NCBI GenBank assembly: GCA_903813345.2
Contig: CAIIXF020000012.1
Span: forward strand, 2,335,318 to 2,399,317
Reading direction: 5' to 3'
Origin: Owenia fusiformis
Taxonomy: Eukaryota > Annelida > Polychaeta > Sabellida > Oweniidae
Length of the DNA: 64,000 nt
The stretch's first letter is position 1, and each line of letters begins with the position of its first letter. The notes under the pieces are model-generated. The model ran no database searches and was not told where the DNA came from. It was given only the letters and a program-made list of their open reading frames with translations. The translations under genes and the position numbers were made by a program. Below, one piece after another: positions 43,208 to 57,227 of this stretch.

Positions 43208-46200
43208 TCAGCTATCTGGGCTTGGGGACTTTGCATGTGTCTTTTTCTTTTTTTTCGATTTAGTCCCTTTATCGCCATCTTTTAATGCTTTCCGCCGAGC
43301 CACTTGAAACTGGTGCTCTTTTTCCATATCACGTTCTGTTACTTTTAGAGTTACTAACTGCAATTGGAAAAACATGTTATATTGTCTCGTATAACAAGAC
43401 ATAAACTAATAAATATTTCACTTTTTGTTTATTTCATATTCCATTTCATCAATATAGCTCTTTGCATTGAAAAAGTGTGATAGTAAAAACCATTGAATAT
43501 CCATTATTTACTTCACAAACCTACAACACGGACTTAACCTAGCAGGGGCAGTCCCCAGCAGCAATGTACATGGGGTTGTATTCAAGGGGGTTATCAAAAT
43601 ATTCTAGATAAATCCTTCAAATAATTGAAGGATTATACTATAGTATACCTCGGCAACTAAAAAATCATCCTCCATAACATGACTTGGAATATTTCGTATT
43701 TTTTCCATGGTTTCGTATAACGTTGGGCAATCTTTCAAGTCCGCCTGGGTCAGCGTATGTTTAAATAGAACCAGTGCAATCTTGAACATGATCTTTACAC
43801 CTGAAAATATTGAGAACACCACAATTAAGTAACATTGTCATCATTTGGTTTATATTTGAGCTATGAATTATGCTATCTTGCAACTGGAAATATTGAGAAC
43901 ACCAAAATTAAGCAACGCTGTCATCCTGAGGTTTATTACATTTGAGCAACATTGCTATCTTGCATGCACTCTTGGAAAAATTGAGCATGGTAAATATACT
44001 TAAAATAGCAAACCTATAAATCCATAATAAAATATTAGAAAAATTGAGCCCCTGATATAGAGAAACAGGCTCCTGATAAAATATCAAAAGCTTTGTGGCC
44101 CTGATAAAGTAGAGCAGCCTTTGGGCCCCTGATGAAATAAAAACTCATCCATATGCCATACCTTCACAGAAGAACATGTCCCATACTCTGAGCACAGCAG
44201 TCCATGGCAAAGTCCTTGTGTACACACACATGAACCATTCTGTCATATATAGTATAGGGTCTATCTTCTGCTTTTTCTACAAATAGAATGCTCACAATGA
44301 CACACTGTTGGTGTGTGGTAAATCTACTTTTTAATTACTTTCCCACATTTTTGCATTTCAGATGTTAATTCAAGAAATTCACGATTAGTGTCCTTGGTAC
44401 ATTTCTAATGAGTTTGACCCTCTGGAAAAAGTTTTAGAACAATTTGTTGGCCCATGCAGTATACTAGTCTACTAGTGTTTTAGACACACTTTTCTAATTG
44501 AGACAGCTTCTTTTTTCAACATATTGACATTGTGACAAAAATCTGGTAAACAATTTTATAGACTATTCATATAACGCAACCACAGAAACATACTTTATTC
44601 TTACTGTGGGTCCAATTAGAAGTGGAAACCTTAGCGAAACAAAACTTTAGCGAGATGGTCCCTAAAACTCTATCGCCGAATTAAACTTTCCCGGACCAGC
44701 AATCAAGAAAATGGAGAATTACTTGGGCGAGCTCATAAGCTTATTATTAGGTTACTAGTATATCCTCATAAAATAATCGTGTCATTCATGTTAGTGATAA
44801 ATTGTCACATGACAGTAGATATCCAATCAAATAACAGAATTTGTGATCGAAAAATCGAAAAATTATTTCTGTAATGTTTTCATCATTTAGGGCAACAAAA
44901 AATGATTGCAAAACAAAATAGGTATTAATTATGATTGTAAATCGATGAGGAAACACTGAGGTATGTATTATTTATGTATTCGAAAAGAAATTCAGCATCT
45001 GGATGTCGATCTGTATTCTTCACGGCATTATCGCCCACCGATATTTTTTCATATTTTTCTACGAATTTTTATTTTGGCGTCTCTCCTTCAACGCTAAATT
45101 TCGCCAAAGTTTCCACGTCGTTAAAGTTTCCACTTCTACAGTATATGTAATATATCATGTCCAAAATTCCAATTTGAAATTTCATGAAGAAGTACAAAAA
45201 AACTGAAATGAGAGGTTTTTCCCACATACATGTATTTATTGAATGACCTGTTAGTTGTTTAAATTATGAAACTGGAATGAATAACTTACTAAATGTTTGT
45301 ATATTGCTGGGGATGATTTCTTTAACAGTCCAAATAGGACATCGCCATCTACCTGTACTGCTTCCTAATAAATAGATAAGAGAAAACAGTCTATAACTGT
45401 AATCTTCAAATATAATTCTTGAACTGTTTCGTGCCTGCTTTTAGTGCCAAAATGATACTGAATTTAGACAAAAGCAAATAAGTGCAATCTAAATGGAATC
45501 ATTTCCATGTCTGATTTCTGATCTTCGTGCCAAATTGTGGTTCCAAAACATTAAGAAATATTGGTTTTAATTGGTGCTTAAAATAAATTGCAAGCAGCTT
45601 GAAATCACAAATACAAAGGTGTCATTTTTTGCAAAAAATCAGTGTTGTCATTTCAGCGCTTCTGGGTCATTTTGGTACCAAAATGACACCAACATGTTTT
45701 TTTGCTCATAAGTTATCTGAATGCTAAAATGATGTCAAAATGGAACAGAATGTTTTTGCCATCATTTTCGAGACACCTTTAAAATTGACAATTACTTACG
45801 AGGCCTTGACTATAGTAACCAGGTAAATACTTTTCACATATAGAAACGAGACACCAGAATGCTTGTTCAGCAGGCATATGCATTAATAAGATGGCTGCTA
45901 TGGGGGCCTGGGCCTGACAGTAACCGTCCCGTGGGTTGTGAACTGTGTAAGCTTTCAGGACTCGGAATAAATCTTCTTGCCTGCAAAATAAAACCAACAA
46001 TGTATCATATGCAACCAATGATTCAATAAAACTATTTATAACATACCTATGATGATGTATAGTGCAAAGTGTACACAAGACAGCGAGCCAATATAAGTTT
46101 TGAAAAGCCAGCGCCTGCTAACTTTCTGATTGGTCAAGGCGCTGACGTCATAACCAATCAATCGAAGATAAAACTGCGCGAGCAATTTTTCTAAACTCAT

Positions 46201-47890
46201 TTCAATCATTTGTTTGTCAATTCTATAAGAAAACGGTACTCTCTGACCAGTCTACATCATCATAGGTTACGATAGTAACATAACCTCTAAATATAAGAAG
46301 AAAATGAAACATTCTTGACTGAATGGGTGAAATATCAAATACAAAATAAAAGTAAAATCCTTTGTAAAACTGTTAATATGACATTTCAATATTTTAACTA
46401 TTTTTATTAGAAAATACAGTTATGTAGGGTGAGAGTGGTGAGAGGGGATTTAAACCACAACTTTTTTCATGAATTTTAGACACCATACCTAAGTCTGCTG
46501 ATTGGTTGGTCAGCCATAGTATTGCTTCAAGACCTTGAACCCCCCTCCCTATCTACATTGTGTTGGTGAAGAAGATATGGAGAGCCCTAGCTTCTCTGCT
46601 CAATCCCATCCCCAACATTTCCCTAGTCTTCCCTGTATCTCCTTATGCCCCCATATTTTCATTGCATGTCATAACACTCATTTCTTGATCCCCTCTTCGT
46701 TATGCGTTCGCGCCAACTCACCCATGCCCTTCTCTGGCCATGAACATTTCATGAAATGGAAATTGCCGATGAAGGTCTTTTGTGATGTCATCCACTGCTT
46801 TAGCGTCACCAGATGCACTTATATAAAACTGAAAAACAGAGTAATATTTACTTAACTTATTATTTATTTGACAATCACTAGAGAACAGGGAGGCAATGTT
46901 GTCAATGTAGGTAATTGTCGACATGGACGACGTAAATGGACGACATTCCCTCCCTGTCCTCTATTACAGCAGTGGCACTTATAAGTGTGTTATTAATAAC
47001 ATATTCATACAAGAATGAGAAACACTATTTTCACTTTAATCATTTACACATAAAAGAATGATAATTTCGAAAATATCAATATCTATCATTTGCCTACAGT
47101 CCTGGTACAAATTAACAATTCTTGTTTTGGATGCCAAGAACTGAAAGTTTGAACATTTATGCATTCAGATTCCCGGTGCAATTTGAACGGATAATAAACC
47201 TGTTGTACATTAAGTGCCTAGGAAATTGCTGATGCATTAGATACAAAACTGAGAATGAATTTGCATGTTATTCTTATTTTATCTCATATTTTCTAATAAT
47301 ATAAAAAACTTACATCAAATTTTCCCCTGTTATTTTCTGCTAAATATTTACTGCCGCAAAGATACTGCCAAGCCCTGGCTCTCATTGCTGGTGGAATGCC
47401 TTTTCTACATCGTTCCTTCACCTGAAATGATCAATTAAATTTTTTATGATAAACTTGTCATAGATATTCACATTTTGGGGAATGTTGATGATGAGTAATA
47501 GAGAGAAGCATTAATACAATTTGTTTAATGTTCACTAAAGGAATTCCCTTGATAAATCTTGTCTGATATTAAGTTTGATAGTTCATTCATTAGTTCAGTC
47601 AAACATCTATTCCCATCTATTTCTCCATTTGTAGATGTTCATTCTTTCTTTATCATATTGATTCCCTTGCTTAATAGTAAGTGTTTAGTCTTGCATCAAG
47701 ACACTAAACCCCAACTTCAACAACAGGTTGAAGTAGATAAAGGGAGGGGGGTCCATGGGTCTTGAAACAAGACTAATTTGTTTTTACCTTTTTAAACTTT
47801 TTATTCATCCATTTCTCCCAATTCTCGAACATGTCTAACCATTTTATCTCTCTCTTCCTGAGTACTTCCATTGGAACCCTGTTTTTCTCC
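43208..47890 (-). CDS. TBC1D10: TBC1D10-family Rab GTPase-activating protein (8 exons, N-terminus missing)
   Basis: Exons, 5' to 3': 47890-47788, 47421-47314, 46828-46722, 45980-45800, 45364-45290, 44276-44162, 43800-43649 and 43357-43208 (stop); about 329 aa. TBC domains stimulate GTP hydrolysis on Rabs; family members act on Rab27, Rab35 and other Rabs. The arginine-finger motif is present in [10 protein letters not shown], and the glutamine finger in DGYCQAQAP. Family signatures also include [34 protein letters not shown] and [10 protein letters not shown], so GAP activity is expected. The C-terminal tail is short and basic ([11 protein letters not shown]) without the long proline-rich region of vertebrate TBC1D10A. 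The first exon here starts in phase, so at least one upstream exon coding for the N-terminus is missing. I found none up to 64 kb. Confidence 0.93.
44602..45143. mobile_element. MITE with 'tactgt...agaagtggaaac' ends, 542 bp
   Basis: The left end 'agaagtggaaaccttagcg' pairs with the right end (reverse complement 'agaagtggaaactttaacg'). Both ends begin TACTGT. It is in an intron of the TBC1D10 gene and is non-coding. Confidence 0.55.
47688..47772. repeat. Diverged foldback MITE 'gtcttg..caagac'
   Basis: It starts 'gtcttgcatcaagac' and ends 'gtcttgaaacaagac'. It is a relative of 42207-42302, just outside the first visible TBC1D10 exon. Confidence 0.4.
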
Positions 47891-47938
47891 CTGAAAGCAT
47901 AAACATTTCTTAAACATATATTAATCAGTTAAAATAAA

Positions 47939-48103
47939 TATAGTAAAAACCGTCTAATCCGAATGCCACTGGGACCGACTATGTGTTTGAACTAGCAGGT
48001 GTTCACATTTTAAAGTTTATTTTACATGGAAGTAAAAGTACATGTACATGAGGTGTTTGATTAAAAAGGTGTTATTAAGGTGGTATATAAAGATTTCACC
48101 GTA
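47939..48103. repeat. Decayed 'cagtaaaacc' MITE
   Basis: 'agtaaaaaccgtctaatccg' at the left and 'aaagatttcaccgta' at the right, with 'aggtgttcac' text inside. It belongs with 5169-5399. Confidence 0.4.
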
Positions 48104-51100
48104 TTTCAAATGCGCTCTTGCCCACCTCTGGTGTTAGGTAGTCATTTACCTGTCCTTGCATCATTTATATTTATATATTCAACTCACACAGTTCAGCAGG
48201 TCATAAATTCACAAGCAAGTTCCCAGAGAATCAGTTATATAGGCAAGGGTATAAAAAGAATCAAAAACTATTTCATCTGATGTTACATTTTATATTTGAA
48301 ATATCCACATATTTCTTATATCTAGATTAAATGGCATGTGTTTTAGTCCTTCAGAATATCTTTGTACCAAGATTCATTAATTCCGAACATTCTCCTATTT
48401 TTATGTCGCGCTTGGCAGCTCCAATAAATTTCACTGATTTAGTTGCCATGATAATAATATACAGCAATAAATAGAGAATTAAACAAACAAGGAAAGTGAA
48501 ATTGATCAGCGGCTATAATTATAGAATCTAGGCCCTTAATGTTGTTATATCATGTTATTGTAAGGCTTGGAAAATTACGAGTGCCCAGCTTCACAGGCAG
48601 TGGCGTAATTAACCATTTGCTATATAGCCCTGAAATCTCCATGAAGTCTCATTTTAATGAGATTTTAAGAGATTTGCATATTGACACTAAGGACTTATAT
48701 TTTCTTCTATTTTATGACATATTTGAATTCTGTGCATACTTTTCTACTAGAAGAACTTTGATTTACATTATTATTTCATTTTATTCAATTTCTAAGAATT
48801 TTTATCTTTTCTGAAAAAGGTCAGGCTAAATCCCATTGACACAATGTCAATCTTTAAAAGTTGATTTATTCTTTTAAAGATCACAATTTTAAGCATGTCA
48901 ACAAATTGTTTGAAAGTCCAATTTTGCTGCCAAGTCCCAATTGCTTGCAAAACAGCAAAATTCCCTTATTCCCCTTTGATAAAATGCTTTTAAATATAAA
49001 AAGTAAATCCGCCTGCTTTCTCTGAGTATGCACTCTTTCAGTTAATTGAATTAGAAGTCTGGATGAGAGTTAATCATATTTGTTCAGAAAGTGTTATAAA
49101 TGGGATCAGACTAACTGGAGATAAAGACTCAAATATATATAGGTTGGCTGTTCGATTTTATATGCAAGCTTAAACTTCCTTTTATTGCCAAGACCTGAAT
49201 TTATTTGTATTTTAAACATTAAGTTCTCAAAAAAGAAGTAAGGGGCATAGGAATGGGGACTTAAAACAAAAAGAAATATTTTATCAAACTGAGCGCTACC
49301 AGCCTCTATAATTCATCAAAAATAGTACACAGATGTGAAAAAAGGATTGTGATTTAAGTTAACTGGATTATGCTAAATGGTTTCCTAATAGATAGTGGCT
49401 TTATAAAGGAATAACAATACATGGATATAGTGCTATCAGAAAGCAGGGGGGATTTGCAAAATACAATAGAAGAGCTCAAAAGATATAAAGGCAGTTATCC
49501 AAAACACATATTTCAAAGAAATTGACAGTTAGGGATCTGTCCAAATGTAGATACTTGGCAGTAAAAAATAAAGTTAATTTTATGATGTTTTAACACCCCC
49601 CCCCCCCCTCTATCCCATAACATAATTTTTTAACTGTTCAACTTTGTGCACTCGGTCTATACTGCAACTATGGGAGCCAAATGAATGAAGATGTTCAACT
49701 CTCCCAGGACTTTTTTTATATGGAGGATTTTTTCGTGCAACATATACAATTATGTTATGTTCTGTGCAACACTACTTTAGGGTTTAATTTTTTTCTTGCA
49801 CCATTCAATCAATGAGCATTTTTTTAGAGAGAGAAGCCAGGTAATAATGATAGACCACTATAGTATATACATTGACTGATTGACCTTGATTGGATATTAT
49901 ATATATCATTACTCTGGTATTGTGTAACACCTGTTCCCACTAATGGGTTGGTGCTAAATATTATATACTTTGAACATACATTTAACATTTCTATATATTA
50001 CCGTGGCTGAAATTTGTAGGAAAATGGTTTGTTTTTAAATGTGATATAACACTAAATACTTATTTGTTGTATTCTTTCAGAAACAATTTTTTTCTATCTC
50101 CCTAACATTAGTCCAACCCGGAGTTACACACTATCGAAAAATACATATTGAGCTCGGAGCCGACCTGTTGAAAGTCTGTTTGTCCTGTCAAAAATATGAA
50201 GACTTTTGACCAAAACCAGTAAAATTAGGATGAACGGAACAAAATCCTGGGTAGATCACTGTTAACAAGTATTTTCTAGAATGGAACTGATAGAAGCCTG
50301 TGAATTAATATTATTCTAATACATGTACTTTCTATTATAATCCAATATTCTTGTGAGCCGGCCTTTAAATTCACCTCTATATCAAGAACATTGTAAAGTA
50401 GTCTACTTGGAGTTAAAAAAAATACACAGCAATAGTACACTTAAAATCTAATTGTATTTATGATTCATACAAAACATTGCTATCAGACATGGTTAGACAA
50501 TGAGGTAGTTAGTAAAAATCTCAAAAAGAGTTACATTGAAAACAAGGCATTAAACATACAAAATGTAACCACCTGTCATTTGTTACAGATGCCAAATGTC
50601 GGACACGAGATGCTGGACACAAACTGCCATCACAATTGAGATTGAGACCATAACAATATGTCATCACTTTTGGTAGTGACATATAATAAAAAAAAATGTC
50701 GTTTTAAGTGGAAGATTTTGAACAATTTTTTTACCATGATAATGTTTCAATATCCACAAACAAATATGAAAACATGTACCTATTATTAGAAATTATGATT
50801 ATCACAATTAAGAAAATTTTATAAACATTTTCCTCATGTGGACATACCTTAAAACACAAGATGAAATTACGCACTACTATTACCGACGTACAATGAACAA
50901 AACATAAACCTCCCTCGTTTAAACAATTTACCAACCATGAGGATTCTACTCCATTTCTCTCTAAAAATGTAATGAAGTGTTTGATTTTTTTTACATTTCT
51001 ATACAATTTAGAGTTTCTACTTCATGTCTGTTTACTTTAATCCTTGCTAATTCCACTCTTTTCAACTCTATTTTGCAGTTTAAAGCACGACACTGTAATA

Positions 51101-51832
51101 TATTTTTCAAGAGAACAGGACTTTTGCCAATTTCCACTGATAATGTTATCTAAGAGTAATTAGTGAATGTTTTAAGGATAAACAGGTACTCCCTTTATCT
51201 AGGTAGAACTGAGTATGGTAAAAGAAATGAACATTTTCAGGAATAGAGGAAAATCCTAAAAGTGGTTTCAATAATTGAAAAAAAAGTGGAGTCAAATAAG
51301 TCTGTAGAATAGTCAAACACCTAGCAGTAAGTCAAACATAAATGGTAGATCAGGGTATCGTACAACAAACGAACATTTTTGAAAAGAGGAAAATCTTGAA
51401 TCCTAAAAGTGAACAATACCTAGTGATTTAAATCCAGTCAAATTCCTCTGTAGAGTAGTCGAACATGTAGCTGTAAGTCAAATATACAGCTGTGAGTCAA
51501 ACATCATACCAAGCTTAATAGATACAATGGGGTCAATGAAAAATGATAGAATATTGAAGAATTCATACACATCCCATCTCAGAACAAACACTGAGACCAA
51601 TATAATAATGAACTAACTGAGGGCACGGTGATAAACATCTTTTCCAAACTGGGAATTGGGAAAATTGATAGACAGAAAATTACTTCTCTCACATCGGACT
51701 GCCAGCATTATTGCAGCTTATGAGTATAGGATATACCAAGTTAATACAATATTGAATATTTTCCTCTCTACAATGATCACGCGGTAGTATCTCTTCGGGA
51801 CGTATCGAAACCACTCCGTCCCGAAAAACCGT
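48104..51832. other. Gene-free AT-rich stretch
   Basis: No convincing exon on either strand. It contains a C-run at 49597-49607 and a short interspersed repeat at 50565-50680. It may be an intron of the TBC1D10 gene if that gene's first exon lies further on. Confidence 0.45.
50565..50680. repeat. Unclassified short interspersed repeat, copy 3
   Basis: 'taaccacctgtcatttgtta' and 'cataacaatatgtcatcact' link it with 30975-31075, 31908-32015 and, inverted, 35412-35545. Confidence 0.5.
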
Positions 51833-52316
51833 TAATTTGAATTTAAAACCTACCCCAGTGTTTGAAAATCAAGGATTGTGAGTCTCACACTTCACCGTTT
51901 TTCTTCAAACTTGTTCCGTACAAAGCTTCACAGAAATACCTTTCAGTCGATACATTGTTTTCGTGTACAAAGTACCTCCTTTTAGCGGCGTTTTGGTCCC
52001 CAGCTGTGAGATAAAGCAAATTTTCATAACTTTCAACTGTAAGTCAAGTTATCTCGCCAGTCTTTTACCCATTCTCGCCCATAATTTCAGAATGGACTCC
52101 CATTACAACCTTCCATCGCTACGTCTTGATTTTTGGGCATCAAACGCAGCAGTTTCTAAATCATCCACACATCTCTTCAAATTTGACCAATACGTCCCGT
52201 CATCTTCCACTACGCCCCGCCGAGTCCATCACTATACACGTAGAGTTGCATTCTAAAACAATTTGTCCATCGATGTGTCCGTTTGTAGGTTGCCATTGTC
52301 GATTCTAAATACTAAT
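51833..52316 (+). repeat. Left arm of about 480-bp inverted duplicate pair
   Basis: It is about 90% identical by eye to the reverse complement of 57228-57705, roughly 5 kb away. On the minus strand, a short open stretch (VVEDDGTYWSNLKRCVDDL and on to a stop) looks protein-like, but the frame has a stop at the equivalent place in the other arm. The arms may be ends of a large element or an inverted duplication of a first-exon/promoter segment. Confidence 0.7.
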
Positions 52317-54560
52317 CGGATTGTGTTTTAAGATTTACCCATTCTTGTCCATTTTCAATATACCTATAATAGGGTGGTCCAAAATCCCCCTAAAATTTCG
52401 ATTTCCCGATATTGCAATATAAAGATTTTAATTACTGAACAGTTGAAAATATTTTTAAGAAACGTTTAAAGTGCCCTATCCTTGAAAAAATGTTAAAATG
52501 CGAAAGGATGGGTGATGTCAATTATAAATATTTTCAGCATTACGTTAGAAACATGTATCATTTTATATGGTACACGTTTCATAATGTAATCCGATGGAAT
52601 CATACAGAAGAAAGGTTGACACACAACAGTTAAAATCTTTATATTACATTATCAGACCAAGTCAGTAGATGTTGTTTATATACCAATTAGTGTTGTATGA
52701 TGATGCATTCTTTATATGAATCTAGAAACGTTTTTGTGCCAATATTGCTCAATTTTGATAACATCTCCGTTATTTTGAAATTAAGCGTGGCAAAGTTTCC
52801 CGATGGATTTAGCTAAAAAAAAGTGATGCCTGTAGGGTTATTGAAAATTATACATGATGAAGAAAAAATACATATTCCTGAAATACAACAGTTTAATTTT
52901 GAGTTATAAACCATTTATGAAAACGGCATATTTGTCAAAATTTCCAAAACTTCAAGTGAGACACGTGGCAAAATTTCCCAGGGGTCTAGAGTGGAAATAT
53001 TTGTACCAAGAGTCAATTTGTAACTAGAATCAATCAGATGACAGATTTTTGGAAAATTTTTCAGATTTGGACAACCCTAACCTATAATTTTGTTGAACCT
53101 GTAGAAACGTATCAACTTTTTGTTAAATAAAGATAGCAAATTCAGCTGTCTTCTGTACCTAACTTGTACTTTTTGCTTGTACTCAGATTGATGGATATTC
53201 TGTCGTATGACATGCGACAAACATATCAATTCTCATGGGTTTACATGGGAATGTCGATTTTCAAAAATTCATCAGATTTATCATCCATTTCCGATCTATT
53301 GTAATTAAGAAAAACATCAAGAAAATTTGGAGGTATTGGGAATAAAGTCAAGTTATATTTCCGTCAATTTTATAAGTATTTCCCCCGCAGGTTATGTAGA
53401 TAAAAATTCAAACATAAATAGGCTTTAACACGTAGTTCAATGGGGAGCTAAGGTTGCCAAACTTATGGAGGGGACAGTATCATGTAAAACACTGAAAACG
53501 GCTTAAGTGTGAAACAAATTTTGTTAAAAATTCAAAAAAGCATTACAATTATTTTTTCAAATAGACATGTAGTATGTATCTATATACATTTATACACACG
53601 TTACCCAAAGCATTGAAGTAAACTCCGAGGAACAATAGGTGGAATTTCAAATTGAAATTAAGGCCCGTCTCAAACGTGACGATTTTCACATTTTCAGTCC
53701 GTGATTAATATGCCAAGGTATTCACATTAGAATGCAGCATTTTCAAAAAGCCAATGACTTTCCTTATGCTACTCTACTGTCCTTTAAAATCATAAATAAA
53801 TTTGGACTATAAGTATTTCCCTTTTGATGTGCATCACTTGTCAACATGAAACATCCGAATCCATCATTTTTCTCGATTTTTTTCATACGTTGTGTTTTTT
53901 ATCTGAGTAAAATTAAAAGGGCTCAACCCTATTTGAACATGAATCGATTCGATCATGAAAAATGGTGCTTTAGACGAATAGAAAATGATAAAAAAAATAT
54001 TTGGGGAGCATTGATCATTAGGCTGGTTCACCTTTTTCCGCGTGTCGATTTTCACAAGAAAATTGGAAACAAATGACAATGAGTTATATGTTCACTTAGG
54101 AGAAGTCTTAATTCACGAATGGGCATTTTTGATGACTATAGCTAGCTGAATTGAGAAACAAGTTTGTATTTGTGTCTTATACTATAGTATTATCACATTT
54201 ATGTTTAATTTTCCGTCAAAACTCACATAAACCATGAATCAGTGAATAGCAGAATCGTGCCGTGTTTCACTATCTCCATGGAAAAAGCAGTTACGTACAT
54301 GTTACATGTCATATGTGGACCCATATGCAATCATAGTTTACATGTACTGAACACATCTTTTCTATTTTCAATAACTATGTGCACACCACATTATCTTTTT
54401 TAAATCAACTTAACCAAAACCTTTAACTGATTCAAGAAACCAGCTGCACTTTTACATTTTATATCGATGGTGCAAATGCCATGTTGTCAAGCACCCAATT
54501 GCAATCACCCTAGTTCTCTTTTAATCCCTAATAGTATATGAGGCAAGACACTTTGATTTC
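52317..54560. other. Gene-free stretch between inverted arms
   Basis: No transposase or host exon is recognised. A single-arm copy of the intronic palindrome family lies at 53390-53480. Confidence 0.4.
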
Positions 54561-54592
54561 GATTTGTTTTTACAGTTTGAGAAACTTTTACT

Positions 54593-54781
54593 ATGGATGT
54601 AGACCAGCTGCAGGGTGACGTAGTGAAGTCTTTTCTGCATGCACCACAAACAGCAGGGCAACCATACATGTCCATCCCAAATGACATTAACGGCATTCAA
54701 TCATGCATCAGAAAAGTCCTTTTTAAAGATTTCAAATTTCAAGAGAGACTTTTTCATTTAAAATCTGTTACATCTACTTGA
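54593..54781 (+). other. Short isolated ORF of unknown nature (62 codons)
   Basis: ATG-initiated and hydrophilic (VDQLQGDVVKSFLHAPQTAG at the start), preceded by a weak 'tttttacag'. No family is recognised and no partner exon is seen. It may be an exon of an unseen gene or chance. Confidence 0.15.
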
Positions 54782-54868
54782 TTGTACGTAATCATTTGAA
54801 AGAAATAAGAATGATATTGCTGACTTTTTTAAGTCTGACGTAGCCAAAGCATGAAAATCATCTGGACT

Positions 54869-54944
54869 GCATCCTCCTAAGCAGGTATCCAGAATCCGTA
54901 AGAAAGAATATATTCTGGATTTTGAAGCCCTGTGATCGGAGGAT
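54869..54944. repeat. Hairpin-forming repeat
   Basis: 'gcatcctcc...ccagaat' and 'attctgga...ggaggatgc' pair across a short loop at about 54896-54910. It may be a tiny foldback element. Confidence 0.4.
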
Positions 54945-55029
54945 GCTGGACTGTGAATATGAAATTTTCTTTTGGTCTGCGGGGCGCTTCCTCGATGCCC
55001 CGATCTCATCACAAGGACATTTTTATGGC

Positions 55030-57227
55030 AACTGAAAACGTTCTTATTGTTGTGTTTTGCTTCATTCGAGCTGAGTTAAGTCGGCGGTCCTAGAACGATT
55101 TTTTTTGTCAGACTCGATACTTTTTCAACGGTTTCTGATATCACATCACATAACTCTAAGCATAAACTCATTCTTTACTGTGATTTTCAGTTTTCTTTGA
55201 AGTTCTGGAAGTTAAATGTTCAGTGCAATGCGTTACCCCGGTTTTGTTTTAGAGAAAGAGAACCTTGAAAGAATTAATTTCGCTTTGTTGCCTCCATTCT
55301 CGAAGCGTACATTTTGTGTTTCCTATTTCTTTTTGTTGTCGGTTGGCGATATATTTCAAAGAGGAGTGTATTTTTGCATTGCTTGCCTTACATTTTCTTT
55401 AATATTCTCGGGCATTACTTAGTTTTTGCTTTTCTCTGTCTCTTTTCCAACGAATTGCGTTTCGCGAAGGCATATTGAATATTACAGATCATGCAAATGG
55501 AATTGAAATAGAAATAAAAATTAATTATAACACAAAAACATCGTTGAAAAGCTGTAATCGTTCATATTACTTAACTAGGGGTTTCGGTTTATGCTGTTCT
55601 CCATTAATAATAATTGCATCCATTGAAAAGAAATCAGAATGCAAACATTAAGGGACTTCATGATTGAATTTAGCGATCCCCGGGAATACACTGAACGAAA
55701 CGTTATTTACTGAGGGTCACCTATTTTGGGCTTTAATGGTCTTCATATTACATTTTTTGTTATGACTTTTCCGATAAATTATTCTTACGGAATTCCCAAA
55801 TAACTTGTCATTTGCTTGCATGGTACATATTATTGTAAAGACGTATACAATGTAAAAAGCACATTTACAAAAGGGCAAATTCGTTAGCCGTTATCGTTTC
55901 CTTGTCTATGAGTTGAGCTTTATGCGTAATTACGGAATAACTGTTAAACATGTGTTTTAAGAATATGGGTCATCATATAAAATTAAACCAATCCATCTAA
56001 GATTTATAAAAATGGCGTATTGCTGCTTTGAGTTCAATGCTATAACCGTGACGTTATTCACGCGTGACGATTGTCACAGTTTGGCAAAATATCAGTTCAT
56101 AGATGGGGTAATGCTGGCTATTTCGAAAATCCTTTTATGTTATGATGGAGTGGACACATTGTTTTTCTTGAAATGTGTCCCATTTCCAACAAGACTACTG
56201 TCAATATATGGGTAACATCATGGTCGTTTTTCACAAACAAAACGGTGATTTTTCAGAATTTTTCAGATCATGCTCATTATCATTCAATCACAACTATTAT
56301 CACGATTTGTAACACAATGGTCTGATAAACTGAACTGAAGACTTGATAATCACGGATAATTTATTTATCTCGAGTTTCCCTTCTGCCGTCTGGGCCTGTT
56401 TTAACGACCGTGACGTTTTTCACAGAATAAATTTTACATTTACTATAATGGGTACATATAATCGGTAGTAGGTGAGAAGCAAATACACTGCTGTCATCAC
56501 ACTCTGATTGAATGTTTTCTATGCCAACAGAACCAAAATGAAAAGATGCGACCATTTATAAGTGAGATATGACATGTTTTCACGGGCGTGTTGTCCCGTT
56601 ACATCAACAAAATTCACGAAATTCACAACTTATTCGCGAGTTATCAAAGTTATTTACAACCGGAATGATCAATAAGTATGCTGACCGAATCAAGATAAAG
56701 GCATTTTATTTTAAAATACATAAAACAATGAGAAAAAATCATTTTAGTTCTAGCTATTTTCAATTACTTGAAAAATACTCATTTTTAACATTTATTGGTT
56801 TTGAATGAAAAGTATATTTTGTCACCAATTACACAAAACCTGCTACTGCATTATTGAAACTATTATCCCGGTAAAGGACCTGTTTCAGATTCTATTACCG
56901 CCTCCCCATGAAAAAATATAAATTCATCTGATATTTCAAAATCAATGTACAGGTTTAATTATAACATTTATGTGTACACAGGTACACTAGTATCCTGTTG
57001 ACCTATATTCAGCACTGTATTGATGGTTAGACCATTTATTGTTGCAAAACAAGATTCCAGATTTTATTGTGTTTCAAACCAGACACTTGGTTTCCTCACA
57101 AAATCAAATACAGGACAATTACATATAATTAAAGTTAAAAAGCAACATCTTCACAAACATTTAAATTATCAATTTCATGCAATCAGTTATAGTTATACTC
57201 CGTATGTATGCTAAACTTAAGACTGGT
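55030..57227. other. Gene-free stretch between inverted arms, right part
   Basis: AT-rich, with scattered short ORFs lacking splice context or recognisable motifs. Nothing can be supported. Confidence 0.4.
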
